DNA from: a bacterium
GTDB lineage: Bacteria > Actinomycetota > Acidimicrobiia > Acidimicrobiales > Bin134
NCBI GenBank assembly: GCA_028819295.1
Contig: JAPPMA010000006.1
Location: forward strand, 17,497-75,989
Direction: 5' to 3'
Length of the DNA: 58,493 nt
Shown here: positions 31,822-41,027 of the stretch, piece by piece
Layout: the number at the start of each line of letters is the position of its first letter
How positions within the stretch are numbered: the stretch's first letter is position 1
Notes under the pieces: generated by a model
Told to the model about the DNA's origin: nothing
Seen by the model: the letters and a program-made list of their open reading frames with translations, nothing else
The model's database searches: none
Made by a program: the position numbers and the translations under genes

Positions 31822-33167
31822 CGGGCCTGATCGGCGGGCACCCAGCCGCCGGGCTCCAAGCCCAGATAGCGCTCCAGGTGGCGGTGCATGTTGATGATGC
31901 GGCACTCCTCCCCCGACAGCCACACGTGGGTGAAGCCGGGCTGGTGGAGGCCCTTCTGCATGGTGCGGATGACGCTGAAGTCCTGATTGAGCACGAACCC
32001 GAAGTCGGCCTGGTCCATGGGCACCGTGACATGCACCGGCGAGGAGGCCGGGGCGTCGGCCGACGACATCCGGCTGAGGTGGATGGTGGCCAGCTCCCCC
32101 TCGTCGGGGGTGGGGCCGGGCCGGGCGGTGAGCACGGTGAAGATGTCGGCGCTGATCAGCACGGTGGTGTTGGGAAACAGGTTGTACTGGCTGAGGTGGG
32201 TGATCTGGGCGGTGTCGTATCCCGATAGGTCGACGCCCACGGTGGCCTGGTGGTCTCTGATCTTCTGGGCGATCACATCTTGGAGGGTCTGGCCGTCGGG
32301 CACCTCGGGTACGGGACTGCCGGGCTCGTCGTATCCCCGCCCCATGCGGCCGCCCTGGGTGACCACGAACGACTCCCACACCGTGTGATCGTCGACGTTG
32401 CGGCCCAGGCGGGGGCTGGGCACGCCGTACGGCTGATACGACACGCCGTGGCGGTCCCAAATGCGCTGGGGGGAGTTGACGTCGTTGATGCTGGCCAGCA
32501 TCTCCCGGTGCAGGCCCTGCACGTGGTAGGTCTCGGAGAAGCCCTCGTTGACCACCTTCCAGTTGCAGTTCACCGGGGTGGCGGTGGAGTAGGTGCCCCG
32601 GAACTCGTCGAGGTTGGCCCAGGCGATGTCGTCGGGGATGCCCTCCAGCCACTGGGCCAGCGGCTCGGCGTCGAAGTCGAGGTTCACGAACACCAGGCGG
32701 GCCCAGGTGTCCACCTGCACCGGCACCAGGTGGAGATCGTCGTTGCTGATGGGGCCGAAACCCCGGCGGGAGGGGATCTCGCGGAGACGGCCGGAGAGGT
32801 CCCAGGCCCAGCGGTGGTAGGGACAGCGCAGCTCGGTGATGCCGGTGCCCGAGCCTTGGCAGATGGAGTTGCCCCGGTGGCGGCAGACGTTTTGAAAGCC
32901 CCGAAGCACGCCGTCTTCACCCCGAACCAGGATGATTGAGTACTTGCCAAGGCGGTGTTCGAACCAGTCGCCGGGGTTGGCGATGTGGTCGACGGTGCAG
33001 GCCACGTGCCACACCTTGGGCCACATGCGCTGGTATTCCAGCTCGGCGAACTCGGCGGAGAGGTAGCGCTGGACGGGGATCTTCACCGGGGCATCGGCGG
33101 CGAGGCCCGAGGCGGTGACCGCAGTGCCAAGGATCTCGGCCTCGTCCGTTGTGGCGATGTCGACCAT
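31818..33167 (-). CDS. Rieske ring-hydroxylating oxygenase, alpha subunit
   Basis: 449 aa. Rieske [2Fe-2S] ligands are CRHRGNSICQ (CxH) and LRCPYHRWAWD (CxxH) at residues about 95-118. The mononuclear iron site is visible: NWKVVNEGFSETYHVQGLHR with the bridging acid and two His, and a later Asp (LNQDFSVI). Such enzymes dihydroxylate or demethylate aromatic or quaternary-amine substrates. No beta subunit, ferredoxin or reductase is encoded nearby, so this is probably an alpha-only type that borrows electron carriers. It starts 33 bases after the thioesterase stop. Confidence 0.9.
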   Translation of the reverse strand: MVDIATTDEAEILGTAVTASGLAADAPVKIPVQRYLSAEFAELEYQRMWPKVWHVACTVDHIANPGDWFEHRLGKYSIILVRGEDGVLRGFQNVCRHRGNSICQGSGTGITELRCPYHRWAWDLSGRLREIPSRRGFGPISNDDLHLVPVQVDTWARLVFVNLDFDAEPLAQWLEGIPDDIAWANLDEFRGTYSTATPVNCNWKVVNEGFSETYHVQGLHREMLASINDVNSPQRIWDRHGVSYQPYGVPSPRLGRNVDDHTVWESFVVTQGGRMGRGYDEPGSPVPEVPDGQTLQDVIAQKIRDHQATVGVDLSGYDTAQITHLSQYNLFPNTTVLISADIFTVLTARPGPTPDEGELATIHLSRMSSADAPASSPVHVTVPMDQADFGFVLNQDFSVIRTMQKGLHQPGFTHVWLSGEECRIINMHRHLERYLGLEPGGWVPADQAR

Positions 33168-33200
33168 GGCGTCAATCGTGGCACACGGCCTGCTGTCGGG

Positions 33201-33884
33201 CTAAGGGCGGGGCTCGGTGATGAAGATGGCCTCGGCGGTGGCGCAGACGGTGGCGCCAGCTCTCAGCTCGCCGGTGGCTATGTGTTTGCGGCCTTCGGTG
33301 TGGGAGTAGCGGCAGGTGACTTCCAGGGGGGTGTGGAGGGGGACGCCGGTCTTGTAGCGGATGTTGATGCCGGCGGTGAGGCCGGTGGCGCCGGCTCGGG
33401 TGGCGGCGGTGCCGAGGGCCTCGTCCAGGATGGTGGCCACCACGCCGCCGTGGGCCCGGTTGGGTGGGCCGGAGTGGGCTTCGGTGAGGGTGACGGTGGC
33501 CCGCATCTCCACGGGACGGGGCCCGACGTCGGGGTCGGGCGGGGGCACCGGGTCGAAGATCAGACGGGGGGCGTGGGGGTTGAGCAGGCCTGATCCGGCT
33601 TGGGTGAGGTTGTAGATGGTGCCTTCGTGGTCTTTGGCCACCACGATGTGGGGGTCGCGGGTGTGGGTCCGCAACCGCTCGGTGATGTCGGCTAAAGCTG
33701 CGGCGATCTCGGCTCGGGTGGTGGGATCGGCGTCGTTGGCCGACACGGCGGCCACCAGATCGCGGGTGCGCTCCACCAGTTCGTAGGCCTCGTGCCCGAA
33801 GTCGTCGGGATGGGGCAGGTCGCCCAGCAGTTCGGCCAGCCGGTAGGCCGACGCGGTTTCGGGGTGCTCCTGATCAGTCATCAT
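33201..33884 (-). CDS. PaaI-type hotdog thioesterase
   Basis: 227 aa from ATG 33884 (or 33881). The C-terminal half is a hotdog domain of the PaaI kind: HSGPPNRAHGGVVATILDEALG, with the HGG loop and catalytic Asp/Glu, then strands ending in CRYSHTEGRKHIATGEL and VCATAEAIFI. The N-terminal 100 residues are a helical extension I do not recognise. It hydrolyses acyl-CoA thioesters. It overlaps the sulfotransferase stop by about 11 bases. Confidence 0.85.
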   Translation of the reverse strand: MMTDQEHPETASAYRLAELLGDLPHPDDFGHEAYELVERTRDLVAAVSANDADPTTRAEIAAALADITERLRTHTRDPHIVVAKDHEGTIYNLTQAGSGLLNPHAPRLIFDPVPPPDPDVGPRPVEMRATVTLTEAHSGPPNRAHGGVVATILDEALGTAATRAGATGLTAGINIRYKTGVPLHTPLEVTCRYSHTEGRKHIATGELRAGATVCATAEAIFITEPRP

Positions 33885-35142
33885 CAGCCACTGGGATGTC
33901 GAATCGCTCGATGTAGCGGGCGAAGCGGGCCCGCACCTCGGCTCGGGTGAGCCCCAAGTCTTCGAACTCGTAGCGGTGTTCGCCGTGCTTACCGGGCGGG
34001 GTGGCATCCACGTAGGCGGCCATGGCAGCCTCCGCGTCGGCGCTCAGCTCCATGCCGAGTTGCTCGTACACCGAGCGGACGGCGGCCAGTTTCTCGGTAC
34101 TCACCTGGCGATGGGGCACCTGGGCAGTGCGGTCAGCCGGCAGGCGGCCAGAATCGATGAGGTCGATGAGGTTGTCGAGGCTTCGGGCATAGAGATCGAG
34201 GTGGTAGCGGCCGATAGCGGCGAAGTCGACCCGCTCGGAATGGGCCCAGCGCATGGTGGCAATCAGGCTGGTGACCGAGGGCAGGATGGCGGTGGGATCG
34301 CGGTGGGTGATCACGAAGCGGGCGTCGTGGAACACCTCCATCAGCGCGGGCAGGCCCTGGAGGTGGGCGGGCGACTTGAGCACCCAGCGTCGGGTGGGCA
34401 TGCGCCGCTGCAAAATCTGGAGCACCTTGCGATAGGTGCGGTAGGCGGGGCGCAGATCGGCGCTGTCGTACCAGGCCTGGTAGGTGGGCACGTCGGTGCG
34501 GCTGACCATCTCCTCAGAGCGGAACTCGAACGACATGGCCGACAGGCACTCTTTGAACATGCGCCCGGAGTACTCGTGGATGGCCAGCATCCCGCTGGCC
34601 ACAGTCTGGGGCATGACGAGCTCGGCTCCGGCTAGGGCGATGCGGGGGTCGGCGCTTCGTATATCAGGATCGGGGTGGGGCGGGGGCACCGGTCGCAGCA
34701 GCTCCCAGCCCTCGGGAGCCCGATGAGCGGGGTCTTGGGCCAGCACGCCGTGCATGACGGTGGTGCCGGTGCGGGGAGCGCCAATCACGAAGATGGGCTG
34801 CTCGATGGGCTCGTCCAACGTGCCGGGATCGGCGGCCAGATAGTCGGCGAGCTGGATGCGCACCTCCAAGAGCCGCAAGATCATGCGCCGTGACATCCAC
34901 CGTCCCATGACGGTGAGGGCGGCCTCGTGCTCCAGCCCGTGGCAGAACAAGGTGAGCGGCTCGACGAAGGTGTCGTCGCCGAGCGCGGCCCGGTCGTCGG
35001 AGGCTCGGCCCTGGCGGACCAGGGCCTCGGCCATCAGCAGTTCGGGGTCGAACGGGCGGCGGGCCTCTTCGACCACCGGCCCGGCATCGCCCCGGTTGAC
35101 GGCGGCCACCCAGTCGGGGCGGGGATCAGGGGTCCAGCTCAT
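33874..35142 (-). CDS. Sulfotransferase family protein
   Basis: 422 aa. The PAPS-binding 5'-phosphosulfate loop is GAPRTGTTVMH (residues about 122-132) and the 3'-phosphate motif is FVITHRDPTAILPS. An N-terminal helical domain of about 110 residues precedes the core, as in the actinobacterial group (Stf-like) found near lipid and steroid genes. It would transfer sulfate to a hydroxyl of a lipid or sterol, though some members are degenerate. First gene of the four-gene operon ending at 30739. Confidence 0.87.
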   Translation of the reverse strand: MSWTPDPRPDWVAAVNRGDAGPVVEEARRPFDPELLMAEALVRQGRASDDRAALGDDTFVEPLTLFCHGLEHEAALTVMGRWMSRRMILRLLEVRIQLADYLAADPGTLDEPIEQPIFVIGAPRTGTTVMHGVLAQDPAHRAPEGWELLRPVPPPHPDPDIRSADPRIALAGAELVMPQTVASGMLAIHEYSGRMFKECLSAMSFEFRSEEMVSRTDVPTYQAWYDSADLRPAYRTYRKVLQILQRRMPTRRWVLKSPAHLQGLPALMEVFHDARFVITHRDPTAILPSVTSLIATMRWAHSERVDFAAIGRYHLDLYARSLDNLIDLIDSGRLPADRTAQVPHRQVSTEKLAAVRSVYEQLGMELSADAEAAMAAYVDATPPGKHGEHRYEFEDLGLTRAEVRARFARYIERFDIPVADDD

Positions 35143-35206
35143 GGCCTCTTGACCCTAGGTGAGAGCGACTTCTCGTGTACATGAGTGGTGCGCTCGAAAG
35201 GAACTC

Positions 35207-35476
35207 GTGACTGATAAATTGCAAGGCATGCGGATTGATCCCATTCTCAATGAACTGCAAGCCGCATTTGAGGTTCAGAGGTCTTCGCTGTTGACCGAAC
35301 ATGCCGGTCAATGGGCATTGCTGATTGACGGCGTTCCACAACCGCAGTTTTACGAAACAGATATTGAAGCGGTGGCAGCAGGATTCAGCCATCGACCTTC
35401 GGCTCGCTTCTACATCAATCAAGTTCTCGAAAAGGACCGGCCGATCATTGTTCCTCACGTGGTGATCGCCGATTAA
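35207..35476 (+). CDS. Small hypothetical protein
   Basis: 89 aa from GTG 35207, preceded by GAAAGGA at 5-base spacing. No signal peptide or membrane segment. The sequence includes LNELQAAFEVQRSSLLTEHAGQWALLIDG and PQFYETDIEAVAAGFSHRPS, then IIVPHVVIAD. It looks like a compact alpha/beta protein. Lower GC than its neighbours and followed at once by a retropepsin-like gene in another frame. The pair may work together, but I recognise no family. Confidence 0.6.
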   Translation: MTDKLQGMRIDPILNELQAAFEVQRSSLLTEHAGQWALLIDGVPQPQFYETDIEAVAAGFSHRPSARFYINQVLEKDRPIIVPHVVIAD

Positions 35477-35597
35477 CTCTCCCGAATCCAGCCCCGGACG
35501 CGTCACCGGCAACATCGGACAAATTGGGGCCGTCGTCGAAATAGCAATCTGGTTTACGCGCGAGGATGTAGAAGACCGCCGCAATGAAGGCCGCCAG

Positions 35598-35930
35598 GTG
35601 CCCTTTGAGTTCCGAGGCCGGGGAATCATCGACACCGGTGCCGAAGCATCAATCATTGACGGTGCCGTAGTGGACGCGCTTGACCTTGTACCTGTGCGAC
35701 ACGTCACACTCCTGACAACCATGGGCCAAGTAAACGCACCGGCCTACGGTGTTTTGGTGACCATTGGACCGAGACATGGGAAAGGAGCAGACTCCCTCCC
35801 CGTTCAAGCCTATGAGGGTTCGGTCTCCGGGGCTGACATGCTGATTGGGCGTGACATTCTCAACCAGGGGGAACTCGTCTGGGAGGGCAGGGAGCGGCGT
35901 TTCTCCCTCACACTGCCCCACACCCCATAG
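35598..35930 (+). CDS. Retropepsin-like aspartic protease, start unclear
   Basis: The catalytic motif of clan AA proteases is plain: GIIDTGAEASIIDGAVVD, followed by a flap-like region and the second hydrophobic-Gly pattern GADMLIGRDILNQGELVW. Only a single DTGA is present, as in dimeric retropepsins. GTG 35598 is the only standard start, but the frame is open back to 35464 and encodes a sensible first strand (IGAVVEIAIWFTREDVED). So the true protein probably begins upstream with a non-standard start, or by a frameshift from the small gene ending at 35476, whose stop overlaps this frame. Confidence 0.7.
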   Translation: MPFEFRGRGIIDTGAEASIIDGAVVDALDLVPVRHVTLLTTMGQVNAPAYGVLVTIGPRHGKGADSLPVQAYEGSVSGADMLIGRDILNQGELVWEGRERRFSLTLPHTP

Positions 35931-35947
35931 AACAGTACGCTCAGGCG

Positions 35948-36706
35948 ATGCTGGAAGGTCAGGTTGTGATCGTCACCGGAGCCTCGAAGGGCATCGGCCG
36001 GGGCATTGCCGAGTACCTGGTGGACGAGGGCGTCAAGCTGACGGTGACCAGCCGGAAACCCGAGCGGATAGAGACCACCGCGGCCGAACTGCGAGAGCGG
36101 GGCGGGGATGTGCTGGAGGTGGCCGGGTCGGTGGGTGACAGGGACCACACCAGCGAGGTGGTTGGTCGCACGGTGGAGCGGTGGGGCACGGTGGACGGGC
36201 TGGTGGCCAACGCCCAGTCGTTCCGGCCGACCATGCCGCTTCTGGATGTGGACGAGTCGGATATGGACCTGCTGCTCAATACCGGCCCCAAGGGCACGCT
36301 GTGGTTCATGCAGGCCGTGCATCCCCACATGGCGGCCAAGGGCCGGGGCCGCATCATCACCTTCGGCACCAACATGGGGATCACCGGCGGCCCGGGATAT
36401 GGGCCTTACGGGGCGGCCAAAGAGGCCATTCGCTCGCTGACCCGTACCGCGGCCCGGGAATGGGGCCGCGACGGCATCACCGTGAACTGCGTGAACCCGG
36501 CGTCGGTGGCCCACCGGGCGCCCCCCGACGACGACCCCGACCGCCTGGCGTCGTACAAGGCCCTGTTCGACAACCACCCCATCGGCCGCGACGGCGATCC
36601 AGTGACCGACATTGCCCCGGTGATCGGGTTTTTGCTGTCCGACGCCAGTCAGTACGTGACCGGGGAGACGTTTCAGGTCGACGGCGGCGGCTTGATGCGG
36701 CCTTAA
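35948..36706 (+). CDS. SDR family oxidoreductase
   Basis: 252 aa. TGASKGIG (residues 10-17) binds NAD(P); NAQS stands for the usual NAG; catalytic Tyr and Lys are in YGPYGAAKEA; the C-terminus has TGETFQVDGGGLMRP. FabG-like length. Its stop codon and that of the convergent DUF1214 gene share the same four bases TTAA at 36703-36706. The substrate may be a product of the neighbouring hydrolases. Confidence 0.92.
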   Translation: MLEGQVVIVTGASKGIGRGIAEYLVDEGVKLTVTSRKPERIETTAAELRERGGDVLEVAGSVGDRDHTSEVVGRTVERWGTVDGLVANAQSFRPTMPLLDVDESDMDLLLNTGPKGTLWFMQAVHPHMAAKGRGRIITFGTNMGITGGPGYGPYGAAKEAIRSLTRTAAREWGRDGITVNCVNPASVAHRAPPDDDPDRLASYKALFDNHPIGRDGDPVTDIAPVIGFLLSDASQYVTGETFQVDGGGLMRP

Positions 36707-37884
36707 GTCCTAAAGCGGTGGCGGAGGTGGGATTGGCGGGTGGCTAGGTCGGTGGCGTGCTCTTCGGGGGTGACGGTGGGGTGGTCGGCGGGGAGGGCGG
36801 CGGCCACGTCGGCGAGGGCGACCACTTCGGTGGTGGGGGCCATGGCTTGCTCGCCGGTGGGCCAGAACCAGCGCAGGGTACACAGGCCGCTGCGTCGGTT
36901 GGCGTTGTCGAGCCAGTTGGCCACGCCGGGGTCGGTGCCGCACACCACGTAGCGCACCTTGCCGTCGGAGGAGACCATGGTCTGGGTCTGGTTGCGGCAG
37001 GAGAGGTGGGCGTAGGTGTCGACCAACTCGAACGTGCCCATCATGTAGAGCTGGGCGCCCCAATAGTGGGCCTCGGGCACCTCGGCGGTCACGATCAGCG
37101 CCTGGTTGGGCGCCAGGTCCCAGAAGCAGAACTCGTAGCGGGCCATGGACAGGCCCTTGGACACCTCCAGGGTGCGGTTGGTGAAGGTGTTGTCGATGCG
37201 CTCGGCCCGGTTCATCACCATGTAGGCGTTCCACCGCTCGATGGAGTCGGTCGTCTGCATCATGGCCCGGCGCACCCGTTTGGCGAAGGTCGGGCCGTCG
37301 AGCATGGGAGCGGGCTCTGGGTCGAGGCATTCGATGGTGAAGAAGGCGGGCTCATCCGCAGTCCAGTCGTAGTAGTACTCCCGCACCGAGGCCGACAGCA
37401 CCCCGTCGGGAATGGCCACCGCGCCGGGCTCGTCGCCGCCGAGCAGGATCTCGAAGTCGTCGTGGCGGGCGAGGCCGAGGTCGTGGGCGGTGATGGTGGC
37501 CTTGGTGCCCCAGATGTCGTTGTGCATGAACCCGGCCCGCAGGGCGATGATGAGGTCGTCGCAGCCGTGCATGTTGCCGGTGATGCGGTAGCGGCGACCG
37601 GGCTCGACGCGGGCGTGGCGGTACACGTTGTCGGCGTTGGGGCCGCCCCACTGGGTGATCAGGTCGTTCTGGCGGCTGAACTGCGGGCGGGTGGGGTCGG
37701 CGTGGAGCACTTCCCATCCCAGAAACGCCACCACGTTGTCGGCCAAGTGCTCGAGCATCTCCAAGTCGCCGCCATCACCGGTGGGATAGGGCGGGGTCAC
37801 GACGTCGCGGCCCATCCGCTTGAGCAGATCGCACCACTCATCCCAGGCCGCGACCGCCGCGCTGATGCCGCTCATTTCGGTCAC
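36703..37884 (-). CDS. DUF1214 domain protein
   Basis: 393 aa from GTG 37884, which overlaps the upstream stop by 4 bases (GTGA); ATG 37875 is the alternative. The C-terminal third has the DUF1214 pattern: SYF-like strands, then GTDPGVANWLDNANRRSGLCTLRWFWPTGE spread over residues about 320-350. The middle holds RRYRITGNMHGCDDL and EYYYDWTADEPAFFTIECLD. Proteins of this kind are often annotated with DUF1254, function unknown. It forms an operon with two alpha/beta hydrolases. Confidence 0.8.
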   Translation of the reverse strand: MTEMSGISAAVAAWDEWCDLLKRMGRDVVTPPYPTGDGGDLEMLEHLADNVVAFLGWEVLHADPTRPQFSRQNDLITQWGGPNADNVYRHARVEPGRRYRITGNMHGCDDLIIALRAGFMHNDIWGTKATITAHDLGLARHDDFEILLGGDEPGAVAIPDGVLSASVREYYYDWTADEPAFFTIECLDPEPAPMLDGPTFAKRVRRAMMQTTDSIERWNAYMVMNRAERIDNTFTNRTLEVSKGLSMARYEFCFWDLAPNQALIVTAEVPEAHYWGAQLYMMGTFELVDTYAHLSCRNQTQTMVSSDGKVRYVVCGTDPGVANWLDNANRRSGLCTLRWFWPTGEQAMAPTTEVVALADVAAALPADHPTVTPEEHATDLATRQSHLRHRFRT

Positions 37885-38834
37885 GATGTGAAGCTAGCCA
37901 GGAACGGCTCCACCGCGGCCAAAAAGCCGGGGGTGTTCTGGCCGTGGACGTTGTGGCTGCAATCGGGCACGGTCACCAACTGTCCGTTGGGCAGGGCGTC
38001 GGCGAACCGCTCGGCGGCTTCGGCGGTGAGCACCCAGGAGTCGGCCCCCCGCACCAGCAGCACCGGCTGGGCGATGCGCTCGGCGTCATCCAGAGTGAAT
38101 TGGTCGCCGGCTCGGCGGTGCTCGGCGCCGTGGGCCAGCCGGGGGCCGTGGTCCACCTTGGAGATGTAGGTGCCGTCCACCCGCTGGAGCAGGTTGTACT
38201 TGACCGTGCGCTCGATGTGCTCTCGGCTGCGGTAGGGGTCGTACTTCTGCACCGCGGCCACGAAGTCGTTCAGGTCTTTGAACTCCCGGTTCTCGGTGAT
38301 GAAGGTGCGGATCACCTCGGTGCCCACCTCGGAGATCTCGGGTCCGACGTCCACCAGCACGATGGCCTTGGCCAGGTCGGGGTGTACGAGGGTGAGGCGC
38401 ATGGTGTTCATGCCGCCCATGGAGTGGCCCATCACGATGGGGTCGGCCACCCCGAGCGCCTCGCAGAAGGCGGCGGCGTCGGCGGCCATGGCCCCCGAGG
38501 AGTAGTCGGCGTCGCGGGCCCACTCGCTGTCGCCGTGACCCCGCTGGTCGAGGGCCAAGACGTGGTAGCGGTCGGCCAGCGCCAGGCTGACCAGGTCCCA
38601 GGAATGGCACGACTGGTTGCCGCCGTGGAGCAGCAGCACAGTGGGGTTGTCGGCGCTGCCCCACTCCGAGAAGTGGAAGCGGTGGTGGCGGGCCACGATG
38701 TTGCGGGACACATAGGAGATGTCGGCGCCGTGGGCGATGTCGAGGTCGGCGGCGCTGGCACACAGGCTCTCGAACTCGGCGGTGGCCGCCATGTCGAGGG
38801 GCTCGGCGGTGGAGGCGAACTCGTTCAGATGCAT
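37881..38834 (-). CDS. Alpha/beta hydrolase
   Basis: 317 aa. Serine nucleophile in VMGHSMGGMNTMRL, oxyanion-type loop LLHGGNQSCHSWD, acid residue after LLVRGADSWVLT and the catalytic His in PDCSHNVHGQNT. Typical of esterases and C-C bond hydrolases of aromatic pathways. ATG 38834 overlaps the stop of the upstream hydrolase by one base, so the two are co-translated. Confidence 0.9.
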   Translation of the reverse strand: MHLNEFASTAEPLDMAATAEFESLCASAADLDIAHGADISYVSRNIVARHHRFHFSEWGSADNPTVLLLHGGNQSCHSWDLVSLALADRYHVLALDQRGHGDSEWARDADYSSGAMAADAAAFCEALGVADPIVMGHSMGGMNTMRLTLVHPDLAKAIVLVDVGPEISEVGTEVIRTFITENREFKDLNDFVAAVQKYDPYRSREHIERTVKYNLLQRVDGTYISKVDHGPRLAHGAEHRRAGDQFTLDDAERIAQPVLLVRGADSWVLTAEAAERFADALPNGQLVTVPDCSHNVHGQNTPGFLAAVEPFLASFTS

Positions 38835-39799
38835 CAGCCGTCTCCCTCCTTCAGATCAGCGTAGAAGTACTTGACCAGCTCGTTGAACACGTCGGCCCGC
38901 TCCCACTGGAGGAAGTGGCCGCACTCGGGGATCACCACCGGCCCCACCCGGTTGGCGAAGGCGACCTCGCATCGCTTGGGGAAGTCCTTGGGCACCACCT
39001 GGTCGTCGGGGCCGTACAAGATGAGCGTGGGCGCCTGCACCTGGGTGCTCATCATGGGCGGCTCGGACATGGGCCGGCCGTATTCAAGCTGGTACACCGA
39101 CCAGCCGGCGGCCAGCCGCTCCAGATCGGCGAACGGCTCGGTCATGAAGTCGATGTCTTCTTCGTCGAACGAGTACTGGGAGGCCCACAGCCGGTGCTCA
39201 TAGCAGTCGCGCACGTAGCGGCGGCAGCGCTCAGGGGTGTCGAGGTCGGCTCGGAGCTGGTCGGGGTCTCGGCCCTGGCGGATGCGGTAGTCGCCGGTGG
39301 GGCCGTGGGGCAGCGGATTCAGCGACAGGCCCCGCTCGGTGTACCAGTCCACCCGGTCGACGATGAAGGGGGCCACGGTGTTGAAGAACACCATCCGCTC
39401 GGCGAACTCGGGCCAGCGATTGGCCATGTCGACGATCACCGCCCCTCCAACGTCGCCGCCCAGCAGTCCGACCCGCTCGTGGCCGAGCACGTCGTGGACC
39501 AGGGTGTGGATGTCGCGGGAGTACAGCACCAGGTCGTACTGGTCGTTTTCGGACAGGTCTGAGTCGCCGTAGCCCCGCAGGTCGGGCACGATCACCTCGT
39601 AGCCGGCCTCGGCCAGCGGCATGATGTTGCGCCACCAGATGCGCTTGGTCTCGGGGTAGCCGTGGACCAGCACCAGGGGGTAGCCGCCCTCCCCCTCGCG
39701 GATGTAGGCCAGCGAGAGATCGCCATCGACCGGGGCCCGGTGGACGGCGAAGGCATCAGGGGGAGGGGTGGGCGGTTGATCGGGTCGGATCGGCGGCAT
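38834..39799 (-). CDS. Alpha/beta hydrolase, epoxide hydrolase-like
   Basis: 321 aa from ATG 39799. The nucleophile position is an Asp (LLGGDVGGAVIVD) and the oxyanion motif is VHGYPETKRIWW, as in epoxide hydrolases and haloacetate dehalogenases. ADVILYGP-like ILYGPDDQVVPKDF carries the acid, and PECGHFLQWERAD the base His. So it likely opens an epoxide or removes halogen through an aspartyl ester. First gene of the three-gene minus operon; divergent from the luciferase-like gene. Confidence 0.88.
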   Translation of the reverse strand: MPPIRPDQPPTPPPDAFAVHRAPVDGDLSLAYIREGEGGYPLVLVHGYPETKRIWWRNIMPLAEAGYEVIVPDLRGYGDSDLSENDQYDLVLYSRDIHTLVHDVLGHERVGLLGGDVGGAVIVDMANRWPEFAERMVFFNTVAPFIVDRVDWYTERGLSLNPLPHGPTGDYRIRQGRDPDQLRADLDTPERCRRYVRDCYEHRLWASQYSFDEEDIDFMTEPFADLERLAAGWSVYQLEYGRPMSEPPMMSTQVQAPTLILYGPDDQVVPKDFPKRCEVAFANRVGPVVIPECGHFLQWERADVFNELVKYFYADLKEGDG

Positions 39800-39890
39800 G
39801 GTTGGGCAGCCTATTCGCTGATGCACTTAGGCCCGGAGGCGGGCGGGGTGTTAGGAAATATCAGGCGAAGAAACAGACAGCGAGGCCGAC

Positions 39891-41018
39891 ATGGAGTTTG
39901 GAATCTTCATCCAGGGATACGTGCCCCAGTATCGTCGGGACGCGGACCCCGATGCCGAGCACACCGCGTTCATGGAGGAGATCGAGCTGGTGATTGCGGC
40001 CGACAAGGCCGGGTTCAAATACGTGTGGCTGTCTGAGCACCATTTCCTCGACGAGTACTCCCACTTGTCGGCCAACGACGCGGTGGCCGGCTATCTGGCC
40101 AGCGCCACCGAGCGGATCCACATCGGCTCGGGCATCTTCAACCCGCTCCCCCAGGTGAACCACCCGGCCAAAGTGGCCGAGCGGGTGGCCATGCTCGACC
40201 ACCTCACCGGCGGACGGTTCGAGTTCGGCACCGGGAGGGGTGCCGGCAGCCACGAGATCTTGGGCTTTTTGCACCGGGAGGGCATCACCGACACCTCGGC
40301 CACCAAGGAGATCTGGGAGGACGTGATCGGCGAGTTCGCCAAGATGTGGATCCAGGACACCTACGAGGGCTACGAGGGCAAGTTCTGGTCGCTGCCGCCC
40401 CGCAAGGTGCTGCCCAAGCCGTGGGGCAAGGGCCACCCGGCCATGTGGTACGCCGCGGGCAACACCACCAGCTACACCATGGCCGCCCGCAAGGGCCTCG
40501 GCGTGCTGGGTTTCTCGGTGGCATCCATCGACGAGTTGGCCCCAGTACTGGCGGCGTACAAGAGCGAGATCGCCAATGCTGAGCCGGTGGGGGCATTCGT
40601 CAACGACAACATCATGGTGACCACCGGGGCGTTCGTGGCCGAAACCGATCAGGGGGCGGTGGACCACGCGCTGCGGTCGTCGATGACCTACCTCCAGTCC
40701 AACGTGTTCCGCTACCACGACACCTTCCCCCGCCCCGAGGGGGTGCCGCCCTGGCCCCAGACCATCCCCATGCCCACCGCTGAGGAGCTTTGGGCCAATG
40801 TCGGCCAGCGGGGTTCGGTTATGGGCGATCCCGACCAAGCCCTGAAGGGCTGTCAGCAGTGGGCCGACGCCGGAGCCGACCAACTGGTGTTCGGCATGGG
40901 TTCCAGCGAGCGGGCCGACGACCTCAAGACCATAGAGCTGCTGGGCAAGCACGTGATCCCCAAGATCGACACCGATCCGGTACACCGCACCACCCGCCTG
41001 CGCGAGGCCTCCGCCTAA
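39891..41018 (+). CDS. LLM class flavin-dependent oxidoreductase
   Basis: 375 aa. Luciferase-like TIM barrel: MEFGIFIQGYVPQYRRDAD, YVWLSEHHFLDEYS, IHIGSGIFNPLPQVNHP, and LDHLTGGRFEFGTGRGAG, the last marking the flavin phosphate site. Longer than the F420 type at 15389-16318 and closer to bacterial alkanal-monooxygenase-like proteins. It ends 9 bases before the enoyl-CoA hydratase gene, so the two form an operon that may act on the same acyl substrate. Confidence 0.9.
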   Translation: MEFGIFIQGYVPQYRRDADPDAEHTAFMEEIELVIAADKAGFKYVWLSEHHFLDEYSHLSANDAVAGYLASATERIHIGSGIFNPLPQVNHPAKVAERVAMLDHLTGGRFEFGTGRGAGSHEILGFLHREGITDTSATKEIWEDVIGEFAKMWIQDTYEGYEGKFWSLPPRKVLPKPWGKGHPAMWYAAGNTTSYTMAARKGLGVLGFSVASIDELAPVLAAYKSEIANAEPVGAFVNDNIMVTTGAFVAETDQGAVDHALRSSMTYLQSNVFRYHDTFPRPEGVPPWPQTIPMPTAEELWANVGQRGSVMGDPDQALKGCQQWADAGADQLVFGMGSSERADDLKTIELLGKHVIPKIDTDPVHRTTRLREASA

Positions 41019-41027
41019 GGTTGAGCC

